Source of the DNA: Jackrogersella multiformis
Taxonomy: Eukaryota; Ascomycota; Sordariomycetes; Xylariales; Hypoxylaceae
Reading direction: 5' to 3'
Assembly (NCBI GenBank): GCA_902806575.1
Contig: CADCXD010000002.1
Location: 744,001-808,000 of the forward strand
DNA: 64,000 nucleotides
Shown: one piece after another, positions 10,704 to 22,851 of the stretch
Layout: each line of letters starts with the position of its first letter
How positions within the stretch are numbered: the first letter of the stretch is position 1
Made by a program: the position numbers and the translations under genes
The notes under the pieces: generated by a model
Databases searched by the model: none
What the model saw: only the letters and a program-made list of their open reading frames with translations
What the model was told of the DNA's origin: nothing

Positions 10704-13679
10704 ATTCAGAGTAGCCCTTTAAGTTTTTTTCCAGATACTAATAATAGTAGGCCTCGCAAGATTGCGGTATTGTTTAGAAATGTCGCTGAAGTCAAGTCGA
10801 GAGCAAAGAGTAGACAATGGTGCTGCGGCAGGGCTATGCAGATGAAACAGGTTGAAAAGCCTTTGTAAAAATACTGGTGGGGTGATGAATGGACCGTGAC
10901 ATGCGGTCTCGATATTGGAACTTGAGATCTTAAAAATCTCGATAGATGTTAAATATCGTACTCGATGGAAATAGAGTGACAATATCGCAGCGAGTCCTAT
11001 GATTCACTAATGTAAGCTATTGTAGCTATGATGTCGTGGCGGTATGCTTGAGTGGAAACAATGTCGGCGCTAGCACTGCCTCTTTTATGGTTAAACAACC
11101 CGGGCGATAAGTACGTAGTCAGCTTGTGACAATTTGACGGCGGGCAAATAGACTGATGGAAGGCAGGCTGTCGACGAATAAATTCAGGGGAAAGCGTAGC
11201 GCAATGCCTTTCCGTAATCGTAATATCGTAATTATGATTGACTTGCAAGGCTCGAGTTCAACTCTCTGGTAGAGAACGACGGCAGAATTTATTGATTTTT
11301 TCTTTCTCTCGAGAACTCCTGCAGTAGCCTGCTGACCTCAAAGGAGTCTTTGAAAGGAGGCAGTTAGGAAGTAAGCGATTATTGGTAATGTAGAATATTA
11401 GATAGGTGACTGCGAAGGGAGAAGAGGTTAGTATAAATTGTAGGGTTGGTTTGAAGTTAAAGTCGCCATATTAATTAGGGGAAAGGGACGTTGGAAAGCC
11501 AATGTAATCCAAGGATAGGGGCAGTGTAAGATATAGGTAGATATATGTACGGATATGGATATGGATATGGATATGGATATAGATGTAGATGTAGATGTAG
11601 TAGACAGCGTGGCTGTTGTTAGAGAATGAAGTCCTAAACGACTTGACCGTCACCAAGCGTATATCGAATAGGTCTGGTCATCATGGAAATGGGGGCGATT
11701 GTCACCGGATTTCCATGAGTACCTAGGTAAGTAACGGTATGTGTCGGAGTGTGTCGAAGGACTCAAGCCACAAATTGAATGCGACGATTTCACAAAAAAG
11801 CATAGAGGAATATGAAAGCGAACCTACCAGTAATAACACTCAGATCAACTTCTACTCCAAGGCCAAAAAGAAAGGAACCAGCTGCAGAGTTACCCTCGAG
11901 CTGCTGAGGAGGAGGATGTGAAGGGGAATGGAAGCGAAGGAGAAAAAAACGAAGCCGTAATAGTTAGACTCTAGAATTTGGATGGAGCAGAGGACTCGGA
12001 CACAAAGCTTGGAGAGTGGAAACGGTAAAGTAGGTAGTATAAACTCTTTCGGAAAGACCCTGGCACCTGCACCTGGGCACAAAGGCTGCAGCACCCACAG
12101 TCTACAGAGGCACCCACAGAGGAAACTTTGGTGCATGTAAGGATGAGCCGAGCGCACTGTAACCCTTTTAATGGACACCAGGTACGGAACTGTCCGTAGA
12201 GGTGTACTTTTAAGTAGCTTTTTGATAAAGTATATTTTGCTTACAATCACCGCTCCATTGCTACCCCGTATAAACTTCCCGCGTAAGTACCTTTTTTTTT
12301 TTGTTTTTTTGACATATAGGTACCTTGGTATTCACAGGCAGGTACCTATAGCACCCTTGGAACCTTCTTGGTCGCACGCAGCCAGAGCCTTGAGGCAGAA
12401 GCAACGGCTTGCATGCGTCTGGATGGCTTAGCGCTAAGCTTCAATCTAAATGTGCGACAGTAGTACAGTACCTAAGTACAACGTGGATACGGAGAATGAC
12501 CAGGTCATTGGTGGCTACGGTAAATCTTTTAGGGGCTTTAGAGGGGCGGACACTCAGACTCTAACCCCTGAGAGATTCTATTTCAAGAGACTCTACCACG
12601 TACAGGCTGACAGGTACCTAAGTTAGTGAGGCTAGAATTGGAACTCGAAACACCCTAATCGTCTACTGGGGCAATTGATCATCCACACTCTTCTAATGTT
12701 CCATCTACCTAGGAGGTAGGTATTCAAGAATCGCGAAGCGCAGAGCGGCAGAACGAGAGAACGGGTAGCAAACCCACCCAAGTCACATCAGGAACATACA
12801 CATGTCTCTGTTCCTGTGTTCTAATTCGTCCCGATCAATCTTGACTAGGAGCATTTATACGGTATCTTGAATTGAGTATTATATGCGATATGTAGAACTA
12901 TCCCTACAATTGAGTAGCAGCAGCATCCAATAGTTATCTAATATCTATAATATTTCAACGTTATTATCTGTAACGAGTGCGGCAATACCAAGTATAACCT
13001 CTGGCCGGCTATGAGACGTATCGTGTCTCGTGATTCGTGGCCCATCGATTCCCTCATCCATAGGAAATGAAGGGATGCCACTTAGACTTAGGTACTTGTC
13101 ATCTCAGATATATTTTACAACGTGTACTGTACTGGAGGATACCCTGTTTGCCAATCACGATTTATATATCGACTTGATCTGTCAGCAGAAATACATTATG
13201 GGATAGGAGAATGGGATCCAGTCGCAACAGAATAGGACAACTAGAAATGTTGCCGAGCCTCCATGCACCCTCGCCTTAGAGCAGGTCGAAGCACGGGTGT
13301 TTGGTAATGGACTGGCAGATTACTCTCGGCACGAGAAGAAACATCCTTCAGCACATAGACATGGAATTGGTCTAGAGCTGTACACACATATGCCGTTTTG
13401 GGGGGGTAGGGGAGGGAGGATTTCTTTCTTTCTTGCAAATCACGAATAATTCAAATCGCAGTCGAACTAAGCTCGAGGAGGAGGGAACGGAAGGGCGTTA
13501 TAGATTGTTTGGCGAACGTAACTTCATTTGGTTACCTCTTCATCTTCGTCGTAGAAGATCATGCCTGGATACAAGCAGCAAATGTAGAACCTTGACTCCA
13601 TGATCATGCCTGAATATCCCCGGATTTTGCCCTGATGCGCAATCGCGATGTCGTGTCTCGGAACCTAGTATCTACCACC
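10704..13679. other. Intergenic about 3 kb: vts1 upstream region
   Basis: No gene is recognised on either strand. The first part is the likely vts1 promoter and 5' leader. The rest holds a hexamer microsatellite (11551-11600), scattered TACCTAGGTA-like motifs (near 11720, 12345, 12465, 12615 and 12708) and the 3' flank of the eL29 gene. Confidence 0.6.
11551..11600. repeat. (GGATAT)5 followed by (AGATGT)3 microsatellite
   Basis: Five GGATAT units run directly into AGATGT units. The tract is non-coding, about 850 nt upstream of the vts1 start. Confidence 0.85.
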
Positions 13680-14102
13680 TCATGCCGTCTCTCGCTTGCC
13701 CTCTTTCAGCTCCTTCTGTATCAGTAGTTAGTAGCTGTCATTCGAAGGTCGTAGGCAATAGACCCGTATGCTTGCTGTAAGCCGAGTGACGTACCAAGGC
13801 TCGCATGGTGCCGTGCAGAGCATGTCTGTGGTTTCGTCGGAACTTGGGGTCTGTTCCATTCAGAGACGGGTATCGGTTGGTCTTGGGCTTCTTGATACTA
13901 AAAGCCATCAAATTGTTAGTTAAGATCAGGGAGCTGGAAATAAATGGTTTGTCTAGACAAGCTCTCGAGACGTAATTGACATACCCGTTACGGTGAGCCT
14001 TCTTCGATTGGTTGTGCTGCGACGAGTTCTTGGATTCTAATTAAATGTAAGCGAAAGACTGTTCTGAAATACAAAGCGAAGATCTTATAACATACTCGCC
14101 AT
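13680..14102 (-). CDS. RPL29: 60S ribosomal protein eL29 (four exons)
   Basis: This encodes a small basic protein of the large ribosomal subunit, 65 residues when spliced. The four minus-strand exons are 14102-14096 (only 7 nt: ATGGCGA), 14036-13985, 13897-13795 and 13715-13680. The introns are 59, 87 and 79 nt, all GT-AG, two of them with clear CTAAC branch points. The joined product reads MAKSKNSSQHNQSKKAHRNG, then IKKPKTNRYPSLNGTDPKFR, RNHRHALHGT and a KELKEGKRETA tail. It matches fungal eL29 nearly end to end, including the diagnostic KAHRNGIKKPK and DPKFRRNHRHALHGT blocks. No single exon makes an open frame of notable length, so ORF scans would miss it. It lies between vts1 and the ANT1-like carrier, in the same orientation as both. 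Confidence 0.95.
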
Positions 14103-14690
14103 TGCGACTGAATTTAAGTCGGTTTGTTTGTAGAGACGTAAATTGTCGAAGGTTGATGCTGTCAGTGAAAAGGTGAAAGTTCCGTTTCGTGAGTGTTGGT
14201 GTAGGATTACTGGATTACTTAGTTGTGGGCAGAAAATTAAGCGAGAGGTCAAGCCACACACTAAAGACATGGAGGGACCGGGGCCCATTAAAATTAGGAA
14301 GGAGGGCCATATTCCTTGCCAGCTGTGAGCAGCTGACACCACCATAGTACCTAAGTAGATGCATACTCCATAAAATATTTTAGGTACGTGCATACATTAG
14401 ATTCTATGTAGGTACCTACACGGGACATCTGTTAACCGTGGAGGGCGACATGATTGCAAATTCACTTCAAGATCTCTATCTCAATAAGATACCTAGGTAT
14501 ATAAGATATTTTGAACCTATGCCAACGCCTAACTCGCAGAATAAATAATAATTTAAAATATAAATCAATAACCCCTTAATCTAGCATATACATATATCTA
14601 TCCCCCAAGCTCAAGGTTCTCAAGATGGTGGTTCGTGAGTTTCCCTTCTATCAGACACCCATCAAAACACCTGACCTCTAGTAAGACATG
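14103..14690. other. Intergenic: eL29 promoter region and carrier 3' flank
   Basis: No gene is seen. Motifs of the TAGGTACCTAC type occur near 14410 and 14490. The DNA becomes AT-rich toward 14520-14580. Confidence 0.6.
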
Positions 14691-15928
14691 CTACTTAGTT
14701 GTGATAGGAACGGCAAGCTTCGCCTTAGAAGCAGTCGCTGCCGCAAATCCAGCCGCTTTAGCAAGCTGTTCCGACCTGAGCTTCCGAACGTATCTAAATA
14801 AGAGGATAAATAGGAGTTCCATTCTATAAGATAAAGTCAATAAGTAGATGCCACTTTCGAGATACAACTTGCGACTTACCGCTCTTTTGTCATCATGAGG
14901 AGTCCCTGAACCAGGAGACCCTTTGTAATTTGTGGCCCAATCCCTTTGAAGAGGCTCATTAAGCCTTCGTGCTTAATGATAAATTGCATCACTTCGATGA
15001 AACCCTTGAATGGCTTGCCCTCGCGTTGCGGTGGGGGCTTCGATTGTAGTCCAACCTTGGCAACTATAAGAGGTTGCGTGACAATGGTGGCTAGAGATTT
15101 TGACATGGCGCCAAGAACTAGGGAGCCATAATCAGCTTGACTCTCTCGAATCATACAATTTACCTATCACTGAGAAGGAAACTTACGGAAAGCTTCTCCT
15201 GCGGTTAGACGAGCCTTCCCAGGGAAGAGGGCGCCCTTTAACCGTTCATACGCGCCATAGGTGATAGCCGGGTTGACGACCAACACCAAGCTAGCTTTCA
15301 GTCCCCTCCAGAGACCGAATACTCCATCCTCGCTGTGGATAACCTCGCGGGCGGTATCTATGAGACCTTTCCTATCCGCCTTGCTTTGTGTCTGCTGCCT
15401 CGTGGTAACCACGGCCACGGGAATGGTGCACAATTGGGCCACGGCGCCTGCTATGGCGCCAAGTATCAACTCGACGGCGGTAGATGGAGGCGCGGGGACT
15501 TTCTGTGATTTGAAGTAGAGCTCTCGCACGACGGAGTACCAGTAGAAGTAAGCGAAATTGGTAGATGCGACTCCTAATAGGGCGCCATTCATGCCTGCGT
15601 ATAGTCCCTTTACGCCATCTTCGGCGACAATCTTGGTGATGGCGTCCCACGTCGATGCATAATGGGGGTCGCTATGTTCGCTCGTGTCTCCGGGTTTCCG
15701 TTTCACCTGAACTTGCAGACGTGTTTTCACTCTGTCAAACCAAGCAAGAGGTTAATAGAGGTTTGGCGCAATCTCGAGTAGAACAGCTTCACCGCGCACA
15801 GCGCACAACACACAACACACTTACATATCTAGAGGATATACCAGGGAATTAGCTAAGACAGCTCCAGTGGAACCAGCTACAGCAAAACCCCATGATGGTA
15901 GCGGGGCAAGTTTCGACTGTGCAGCCAT
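14691..15928 (-). CDS. ANT1: Peroxisomal adenine nucleotide carrier (ANT1/PMP47 type)
   Basis: This is a mitochondrial-carrier-family protein of the peroxisomal branch, which exchanges ATP for AMP across the peroxisomal membrane for fatty-acid activation. Four minus-strand exons: 15928-15825, 15731-15187, 15117-14880 and 14823-14691. They give 339 residues. The start is the ATG opening MAAQSKLAPLPSWGFAVAGS. The first repeat has the signature YPLDIVKTRLQ. The second (IPVAVVTTRQQT) and third (QPLIVAKVGLQ) signatures are degenerate in the way typical of PMP47/ANT1. LLGAMSKSLATIVTQPLIVA is strongly conserved in this subfamily. The exon 2-3 junction restores EAF-LLGAMSK and so excludes an in-frame reading through the intron. 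The C-terminal tail (RSEQLAKAAGFAAATASK) is Ala/Lys-rich. Another peroxisomal carrier substrate cannot be excluded. Confidence 0.85.
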
Positions 15929-17331
15929 AGCAACTGGGTGAATGTTTCCTACGAACAGGAAGGGTTATATTCGTCCTACTCGGAAAATTGGTCTCTGTGG
16001 ATGTGTTGATCGACGAGGGTACTCGCGAATCCGCGACTATGTAGGGAGACTGGGGCGCAACTGGCAAGTCAAAGGTAAGACAGGTAGGTTATAAACTATC
16101 TGCACCTTACTTGCAACTTGCGGATAAAGCCGTCGTCTAGTTAAAAGCCACTTGAATTATTTGTTGCCGCAACATTTGACAGTAAATACGATCCGGATAC
16201 TTGTATGCATTTCTGTATAATAATAATAATATAATAATATATAGAATAAATATCTAGGTAATTATAATGAATAAGGGGGAAGAATACAGTCCCAGGTCCT
16301 CGGAATCTGCGAAAGGACAATGAAGCTGTCCTGACGTTGTTCCTCCGATGATGCGAAAATCGGGGACATAAGATGTAAAGCCGAGATAAAAAAGAGTGCT
16401 CGTGAACAATGGACCTCGGCCATTAATGGCCGATCCACAGTCCGCGGCATCTCTGTATGGGGATTACATAGTGCCTAGGGAATGCGCGCGAATGAATATT
16501 AGATCCACCTTCCATGTTTCCAAGGTTCCACTAGGTACCATGTACCTAGGTAACCTTTTGATCCAAAGAAATCCATAAATTCATATGCAGATACCCGGCA
16601 ACTCGTTAATCCGGGATACCTCTAGCTTACCTAGGTACCTATGTAGTATACGTCAGGGTCCACTTCCGAGGTTTACACTCCATTTCTTTCTTACATAAGG
16701 GGGAGCCTTGGAACTTATCTAGCCCAACTGCGAATAGATGAAGAGGCTTGACACCTTGACCATCACATTCTCCAGCTGCCAACAGCCCGATCCAGAACAA
16801 CTCCCAAGCATCTTTCCCGATGGCACTACCTATCGTGAACGACCGTGATCGTTCTTGTTTCTTCAACGTCGGGTAGCAGTAGGTAGGCTTCTCTTCCCTC
16901 TCACAAATTATATAGGCGTATTATTAAGATGAGGTAGTATATCGATATTATTCTTTTACTACTTTTCCTTTTTATTTCTTTTTTGTCAACACCTCACATT
17001 ATATAATTAGATCATATATAATCGTGGGTTGTCTTCTATGGGCTATATCAGTTATTTACACTTTGTGATGCGATCTTCTTGATCCGTATTTGAAGCCTGT
17101 CGTTGAACAAAACCCTAACATTTCACATACCTATACTGTGATAGATTAAACCGACTGGTTGATACCTGGATATGGTGTTGTCCTTGTTTATCGGCTTCAG
17201 TTGACGTCAGCATTCTAACTGTCTCGTCGGTGCTTGTCTATTAAATCCTCTGCTCACCTAGCAGGGCTCGGGGCTCGGGGCTCGGTCCATTCCAAGTGCA
17301 GATGCAGCAATAATCAAAACAAGCAACCATC
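15929..17331. other. Divergent intergenic region between carrier and palB
   Basis: No gene is seen. It should hold both promoters. AT-rich stretches lie near 16200-16260 and 16920-17030. TACCTAGGTA-type motifs are near 16540 and 16630, and a GCTCGGG triplication is at 17265-17285, just before the palB start. Confidence 0.6.
17265..17285. repeat. Three tandem GCTCGGG units
   Basis: Perfect heptamer repeat about 50 nt upstream of the palB ATG, probably within its 5' leader. Confidence 0.8.
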
Positions 17332-20063
17332 ATGGAGGCAAAGGCAAAGGTGAGTAGTGTCTTGAAGTAATCATTTATAAATCTAACCATGTCTAGGAGC
17401 GAGAGGTATTAATCTCTCGAGCCCCTGGCAAGGAAGCCCTTGACCACGCTATAGCGGCCGCTGAGTTGTACATGAAGGCTGCTCAAGCGGCATCCACTCC
17501 AGAGGAGAGGACTCGCCTCACAAAAAAGTGCCACTCGCTAGTCTCAAAAGCAGAAGAACTCAAGATGTCGAGTCAAGCTAGGGGAAGTGTCTCAGCCGTA
17601 GAGAAACGTCTAAATTTGCCATCACAGGCACGGCAGATCCCTAAAAGCGAACTAGCCATCCTTCTTCGCAGTTCTCGACTTCATGGAAATCTCTTTCCAC
17701 CTTGGGAGTCGGATCCTGATCTAAAGGAGTTCAGCGGCCAACCTTTTAATGATACTGCAGAGTTCTCCCTATCCGCACGTCAAAGATCAGTCTTCGCAGG
17801 TTGGAGACGACCACTTGAAATCATAGACCAAGGGGCTCAGCCTAGCCCCAGCAGCCAGAGTAGTGATTCCTTAATGGAAGCTCAAAACGACTACGACCTA
17901 GTCCAAGACATAACAACAGACTGCTCGGTTGTAGCTAGCCTGTGCGCCAGCATGCGGCACTTACGACCGAGCCCTACATCCATATTACCCGCGCTCATGT
18001 TTCCCATCGACTCGGACAACGGACAGCCGAAGCTCTCCGCCAGCGGGAAGTACGTGTTCCGAATGTTTTTCAACGGCTGCTTCCGCAAAGTCGTCATCGA
18101 CGACAGGCTGCCCTCGTCCTCGACGGACCGCACTCTCTACGTCGTCGACCGCCAGAACCCGAGGCTCGTGTGGCCCGCGCTCATGGAGAAGGCCTACCTC
18201 AAGGTCCGCGGCGGCTACGACTTCCCCGGGAGCAACTCCGGTACCGACTTGTGCGCGCTGACTGGCTGGGTCCCGCAGCAGCTGTTCTTGCAGAGCGATG
18301 ACGTAGACTGGGATCGCACATGGAAGCGCGTCAAGAAGGCATACGACTATGGGGATGTGGTGATCACGCTGGGGACGGGACGGCTTTCGCCGGACGAAGA
18401 GGAGACTTTGGGACTGGCGGGCGAGCACGACTATGCCGTACTCGATATGTCTGAGACCGCACCCGGAAACAGAAGACTCCTAGTCAAGAACCCCTGGTGC
18501 GACGGCCTCGTCTGGAAAGGCGTCGGATCGTCCGAAGTCTCATCATCGCGCGCAACAGACGACCATCCGATTAAGCTGAAGCCCGGGTCATTCTGGATCA
18601 GCTTCGACGACGTGACGCAGAACTTCGAGTCGCTCTACCTGAACTGGAATCCGAGCCTCTTCACCGAGCGCCAGGATCACCACTTCACTTGGCAGCTACC
18701 CGACGCTATCATGACAGGAGGGTCCTGCTTCGTCCACAACCCTCAGTACTCTATGACCGCGACCGCCGACGGTAACACCTGGATCCTGCTGAGCCGACAC
18801 TTCCAGGATGGCGAGCTCGACATCATGCGCAACTCCCGCGCTGCCACAATTAGTACCATTCACAGCCACAATCCTGGCGTCGATACCAACGCCAACACCA
18901 CTCTCGCCGAGGTCTCCCGCAAGCTCGGCTTCATGAGCATATACATCTTCGCCGACCACGCCGGCCAGCGCGTCCAGCTCAGCACCCGGCCCGTCTACCG
19001 CGGCGACTTCGTCGACTCCCCGCAGACCCTCGCGCCCTTCGAGTCCAAGCGCGACACGCGGTACACCATCGTCGTCGCCGCGCAGGAGCTGCCCTTCCCC
19101 AAGTACTCCTTCACCCTGACCTTCCTCTCGCGCTCGCCCCTCGCCGTCGCGCCCTCCCCTCCCCCCCTGCGGCACTACGCCGAGCTGAAGAGCTCCTGGA
19201 CCCGCCGCACCGCCGGCGGCAACTCCGACTCCGCCACGTACCTGCAGAACCCGCAGTTCAGCCTCGCGCTCCCGCACCCCGGCCCCCTGAGCCTCCTGCT
19301 GTCCACGGCCAGGGACGACCTGCCCGTGCACGTGGCGCTGGTGTGGGCCGGCGGCCGCCGCGTCTCCGCCGTCGGCAACCGCGACCTAGCCCTCGCGTCA
19401 GGCGACTACCGCCGCGGCTGCGCCCTCGCCGAGGCTGCCTTCGTCGACGCCGGCACCTACACCGTCGTGTGCTCCACCTTCGAGCCCGGCTGCCAGGCCG
19501 ACTTCGCCCTGCGCGTCGGCTCCGATGTCCCCTGCGTCGTCGCGCCCGTGCTCGCCGACGCCGCCGGCCGCCTGCGCACCCGCCTCCCCGACCTCTCCTC
19601 CCCTTCCGACTTCGACGTCCACAAGAAGAAGCGCGCCGCCCTGTCCGCCGCGCGCCTGACCAGGGCCAGCGTCGTCGTAACGCGCAGCGCCGCTACCACC
19701 ACCCCCACCACCGCCTCGGCCTCAACTCCTTACGGCGGCGGCAGCAGCAGGAGCAGCAGCGCGCGAGGCACCAGCACGCCGCGCCCGCACCCGACCGCGC
19801 GCGTGAGCGTCGAGCTCGGCACCGGCCCCGACAGGCTGGTCCTGGCGTCCACCGACGACGACGCCGGCTCCCACGGCGGCGGCGGCGGCGAGTACCGCGA
19901 GGTCGGCCCCAACGGCCTGCGCACCCCCGAGTTCGACATCGACCCCCGCCGCCGCGGCCTGTGGCTCGTCGCCGAGCAGCTGGGCCTGGGCCCCGCCCTG
20001 CAGCTCGAGATCCTGAGCGAGGGCCCCGTGCACGTCGGCGCCTGGGAGACTGTCGACGATTGA
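17332..20063 (+). CDS. palB: Calpain-like protease PalB/Rim13 of the ambient-pH pathway
   Basis: PalB/Rim13 is the cysteine protease thought to cleave PacC/Rim101 on ESCRT-coated endosomes in alkaline-pH signalling. Exon 1 is 17332-17349 (MEAKAK) and exon 2 is 17397-20063. They are separated by a 47-nt GT-AG intron with a CTAAC branch point, giving 894 residues. Residues about 7-70 form an MIT-like helical domain (EVLISRAPGKEALDHAIAAA, ending KKCHSLVSKAEELK). The calpain core follows. Its predicted triad is C182 in TTDCSVVASL, H350 in GEHDYAVLD and N371 in VKNPWCDG, so the catalytic residues look intact. C-terminal C2-like domain III segments follow (about 400-890). Base composition changes sharply within the gene: one line near 17,650 is 45% GC, one near 19,570 is 77%. 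Several long shadow frames in the GC-rich part are artefacts of this. Confidence 0.93.
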
Positions 20064-21158
20064 TGACTTATGATTTATGATTGGTGGATATGCGTGATGG
20101 TTTATGGATTGTGGGTGGTTTGCGTTGGCTGGTTGTGGAGGTCCGCTGGGCGGTAACTGTTGGGAAAGTGAAAGGGAAAGAAAGGGCTGCGGAAGACGAC
20201 TATGGAAGATAGGAGAAAGAGGAGAGAGGAGGAAGGTAGTCTATAGTCTATAGTCTCTACGAAAACGCAAGGAGACCGAAAACGGGAAAGGGAGAAAAGG
20301 GGAAGGCAAAGCTTGTAAGCGCTTAGTTCGACTATATAAACATCTCGCTTGAACACGATCGTCATTTGCGTTCAACATACTCGGCTTATCGCTTGACCTA
20401 CCACATTCCGCATCGTGAAATACGCACAAAGTCTTCAGAATAATGATAATAATGTATTTGTCATTTCTCTCCGCGCTGCATCGCAGACACCGCCGCCATC
20501 ATCTTTGATGCGCCTGCCTCGGAGCGTAGTGTAGACGACCTGCCCCAGCCAGGCCTCTGCAACCTAACCCAGCCCGCCGCTGGAAAACAAGCAGCGGCTG
20601 TTTTTATGCCCGCGGGAACTCTAGCCAGCATCCCGCGGTTATGTGACAGACTCCCCCTCAACTATGGACACGAATGAACAAAATAAAACGGCGCAGGCGA
20701 GTTTTCTCGATGGCCCGGGCCAGCTCCGCTAGCTGTGTGATACGCCCGGCTCGTAGATCGTCGTCGTATCGTGGTAGCTCTCCCCATAACCATGACCCCG
20801 CGCCTTTCAAGCCCAGGTAGGGGGGAAATAAGCGAACGGAGTACAAAACAAAATAAGCGCAAGATAGTAAAAAAGGCAAAAGTGAAATAAAAAGTCCAGC
20901 ATAAGCGCTCCCCTTTGTGGTATAATTGGCTACGCCCAGAACGCCAACTCCCCTTTCCGCTGAGGTATGATTCGTAAAGTCCCATCCCTCAGTCAATCAA
21001 CGACGCTACACCGGCGTCTAAGTATCAGAACCAGCCACCCTCCGGGATATCATCTACTCCATATGTACATCTAAGATTCGAATGGCAATATATCATAACG
21101 TCGGAAGCAATCATTCCTCGCATTCTCTCGTTTCATCAACCCTGTTCTACCAGGAGCT
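20064..21158. other. Convergent intergenic region, palB to C2H2 gene
   Basis: No gene is recognised. It contains both 3' flanks. A TATATAAA-like element lies near 20333. Open frames at 20658-20996 (minus) have no family resemblance and overlap each other in two frames. Confidence 0.55.
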
Positions 21159-22851
21159 TCACGGGCCACCGCGACGTCTCCGTCCTCGGTTAGGGCCGTC
21201 CGGACGTTGCGAAAGCACGTCACGAAGGAGCGGATCATCCTTATCTTTGTCGACATGGTGGACTCGTACGTGTCTATATTCAAAATTAGATTCGCTAGAT
21301 TTGCTTCTGTTAGATCTAAGTTGTATCTTACCTTTGTAGATTATCCGGCCTTGGGTACTTATGCTCCCTATCTGGGCAGAACGGACACACGTACCCAGGC
21401 GAATCATGAACAAGTCCATGACGGATCATCTCGTTCTTCCGCTTGAAGCCTTTCCCGCCTTCACTTCGCGGACACCCCTTCACGGAACAATAATGCGGAC
21501 GAGCGGAGGAATGTACATTCGCGTGTGAGTTGAGCAGATACTGCGTCTGAAACGGAGGTGCATTGCAACCTTGGACCGTACAAACGAACGCGCCAACTGG
21601 ATTTGTCATATTATCAATGCTCATCCGCTCGGTGATCGAAGTAGCAGGTGTCGATACATCGCCGCTACCGCTTGGCGTGTCCGTATTGCTACCGCTGCTG
21701 TAATCTAGACCGGACCGGTAATGATTTGTATTATTGTTCGAGGTATAGAAAGGGCTCATGACGGGAATCGTGTGGGTTGGAGAAGCCATACTTTGGTGGC
21801 GATATGCATCATTCGGAGATATTGGAGGCGAGGCATGACTTCCGGGAATCGTACCGATGCGCGGCGGCCCCCCTGGAGGAGAATGGGGGAACTGAGGCCC
21901 GCTACGCATAGCCAAATCTTTCGGAGGACCTGCGAGCTGGTCAAACAGTTGAGATCTTATAGACGGTAATGGATCGTGGCTGGTTGTATCGGATTTCGGG
22001 GACACTTCTTGGATCGGAGGCAATTCGCCATGGCCCGCAGAAGGACTTAGGCCGGGAGGTGATCGAACATTGCTTGGATGCATCAGGACTTGGCCTGGAG
22101 CATAGTGCCGTGGAGAGAACATCTCTTGCGAACTCTGAGACGGATAAGGAGAGATAGGTGCGGCAAGAACGGGCTTGTTTGCGTCCTTCATTGTACTATC
22201 GTCTCGCGCACCATCTATCCTCAAGCCCTGACCCTGTAATGATCTCTGCGCGACTCTTGAACCGTCATCCGGAGATTGCGAGCTGTCCGAATCGGTCGCT
22301 TTCGAAGCCGCCTTGGCGGCAGCAAGCATGTCCACGGCATTTGTCGCAAGAAACTGCAAGTCTATGGACTTTGGCATCGGTACGTCCGTGGCGCGTATGG
22401 TGCGACGCTGTATGGGAACGGGGGACATTTCGTGGCTCCTCGTATCCTCCTCATCCCCCGACCCATCGACCGTTTCTTCCGTGTCCCCTTTACTATGAGC
22501 GTCGTCGTCGTCGTCGTCGTCGTCGCCGTGATACGAGAGGGGTTGCGACCACGCCTCAGCGACAATATCGGGCCTTTTTCCACCGTCGAGATAGTGGATC
22601 AAGACTGCATCGCCGAGGCTCGGGCGGATCTTTTGTCGATTAGAAGATTTTCGACCGCAGTGAGGAGAAAGACTGACTTTAGGAAGAGGTATAGCCGGCG
22701 GGGAGGGCGAAGGTTCAAGTTTGGGGCGGTGAGCCTTCATTAAGGGACTGTTCTTAGGCAAAACGTCATCCGGGTCATACACGTCGCTAGCTGAAGGGTC
22801 GTGAGCGAAGGCCGAACCGGCGGTCGTAGTCATGCTTTCACGCTCTGGCAT
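21159..22851 (-). CDS. C2H2 zinc-finger transcription factor
   Basis: A probable nuclear DNA-binding regulator; I do not recognise a named orthologue. Two minus-strand exons: 22851-21332 and 21273-21159. They give 544 residues across a 58-nt GT-AG intron that falls inside the third finger. The start is the first ATG after an in-frame stop upstream; a GTG 18 nt earlier is not used. About 400 residues are disordered, rich in Ser and Pro, with a run of eight Asp and repeated SPP motifs (possible kinase sites). Three fingers lie at the C-terminus. Finger 1 is CTVQGC with HANVH. Finger 2 is CSVKGC with HGLVH. Finger 3 is CPFC with HVRVH, completed by exon 2. The protein ends in a basic RGRRRRGGP tail. 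It has an unusually long gene-free upstream region. Confidence 0.85.
22501..22524. repeat. (GTC)8 trinucleotide repeat coding for eight Asp
   Basis: A perfect trinucleotide run inside the C2H2 gene. On the minus strand it reads as eight GAC codons, giving an acidic stretch in the disordered region. Confidence 0.9.

Noticed and set aside
18696..20080. Long overlapping frames on both strands (211 codons minus; 245 codons plus) inside palB
   Set aside because: They are Arg/Pro- or Gly/Ala-rich shadows that follow from the very high GC of the palB 3' half; the palB frame itself has full calpain domains.
20658..20996. 112-codon minus-strand frame with hydrophobic stretch between palB and the C2H2 gene
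   Set aside because: It overlaps a second frame of similar length and resembles no known family; the position fits a 3' flank.
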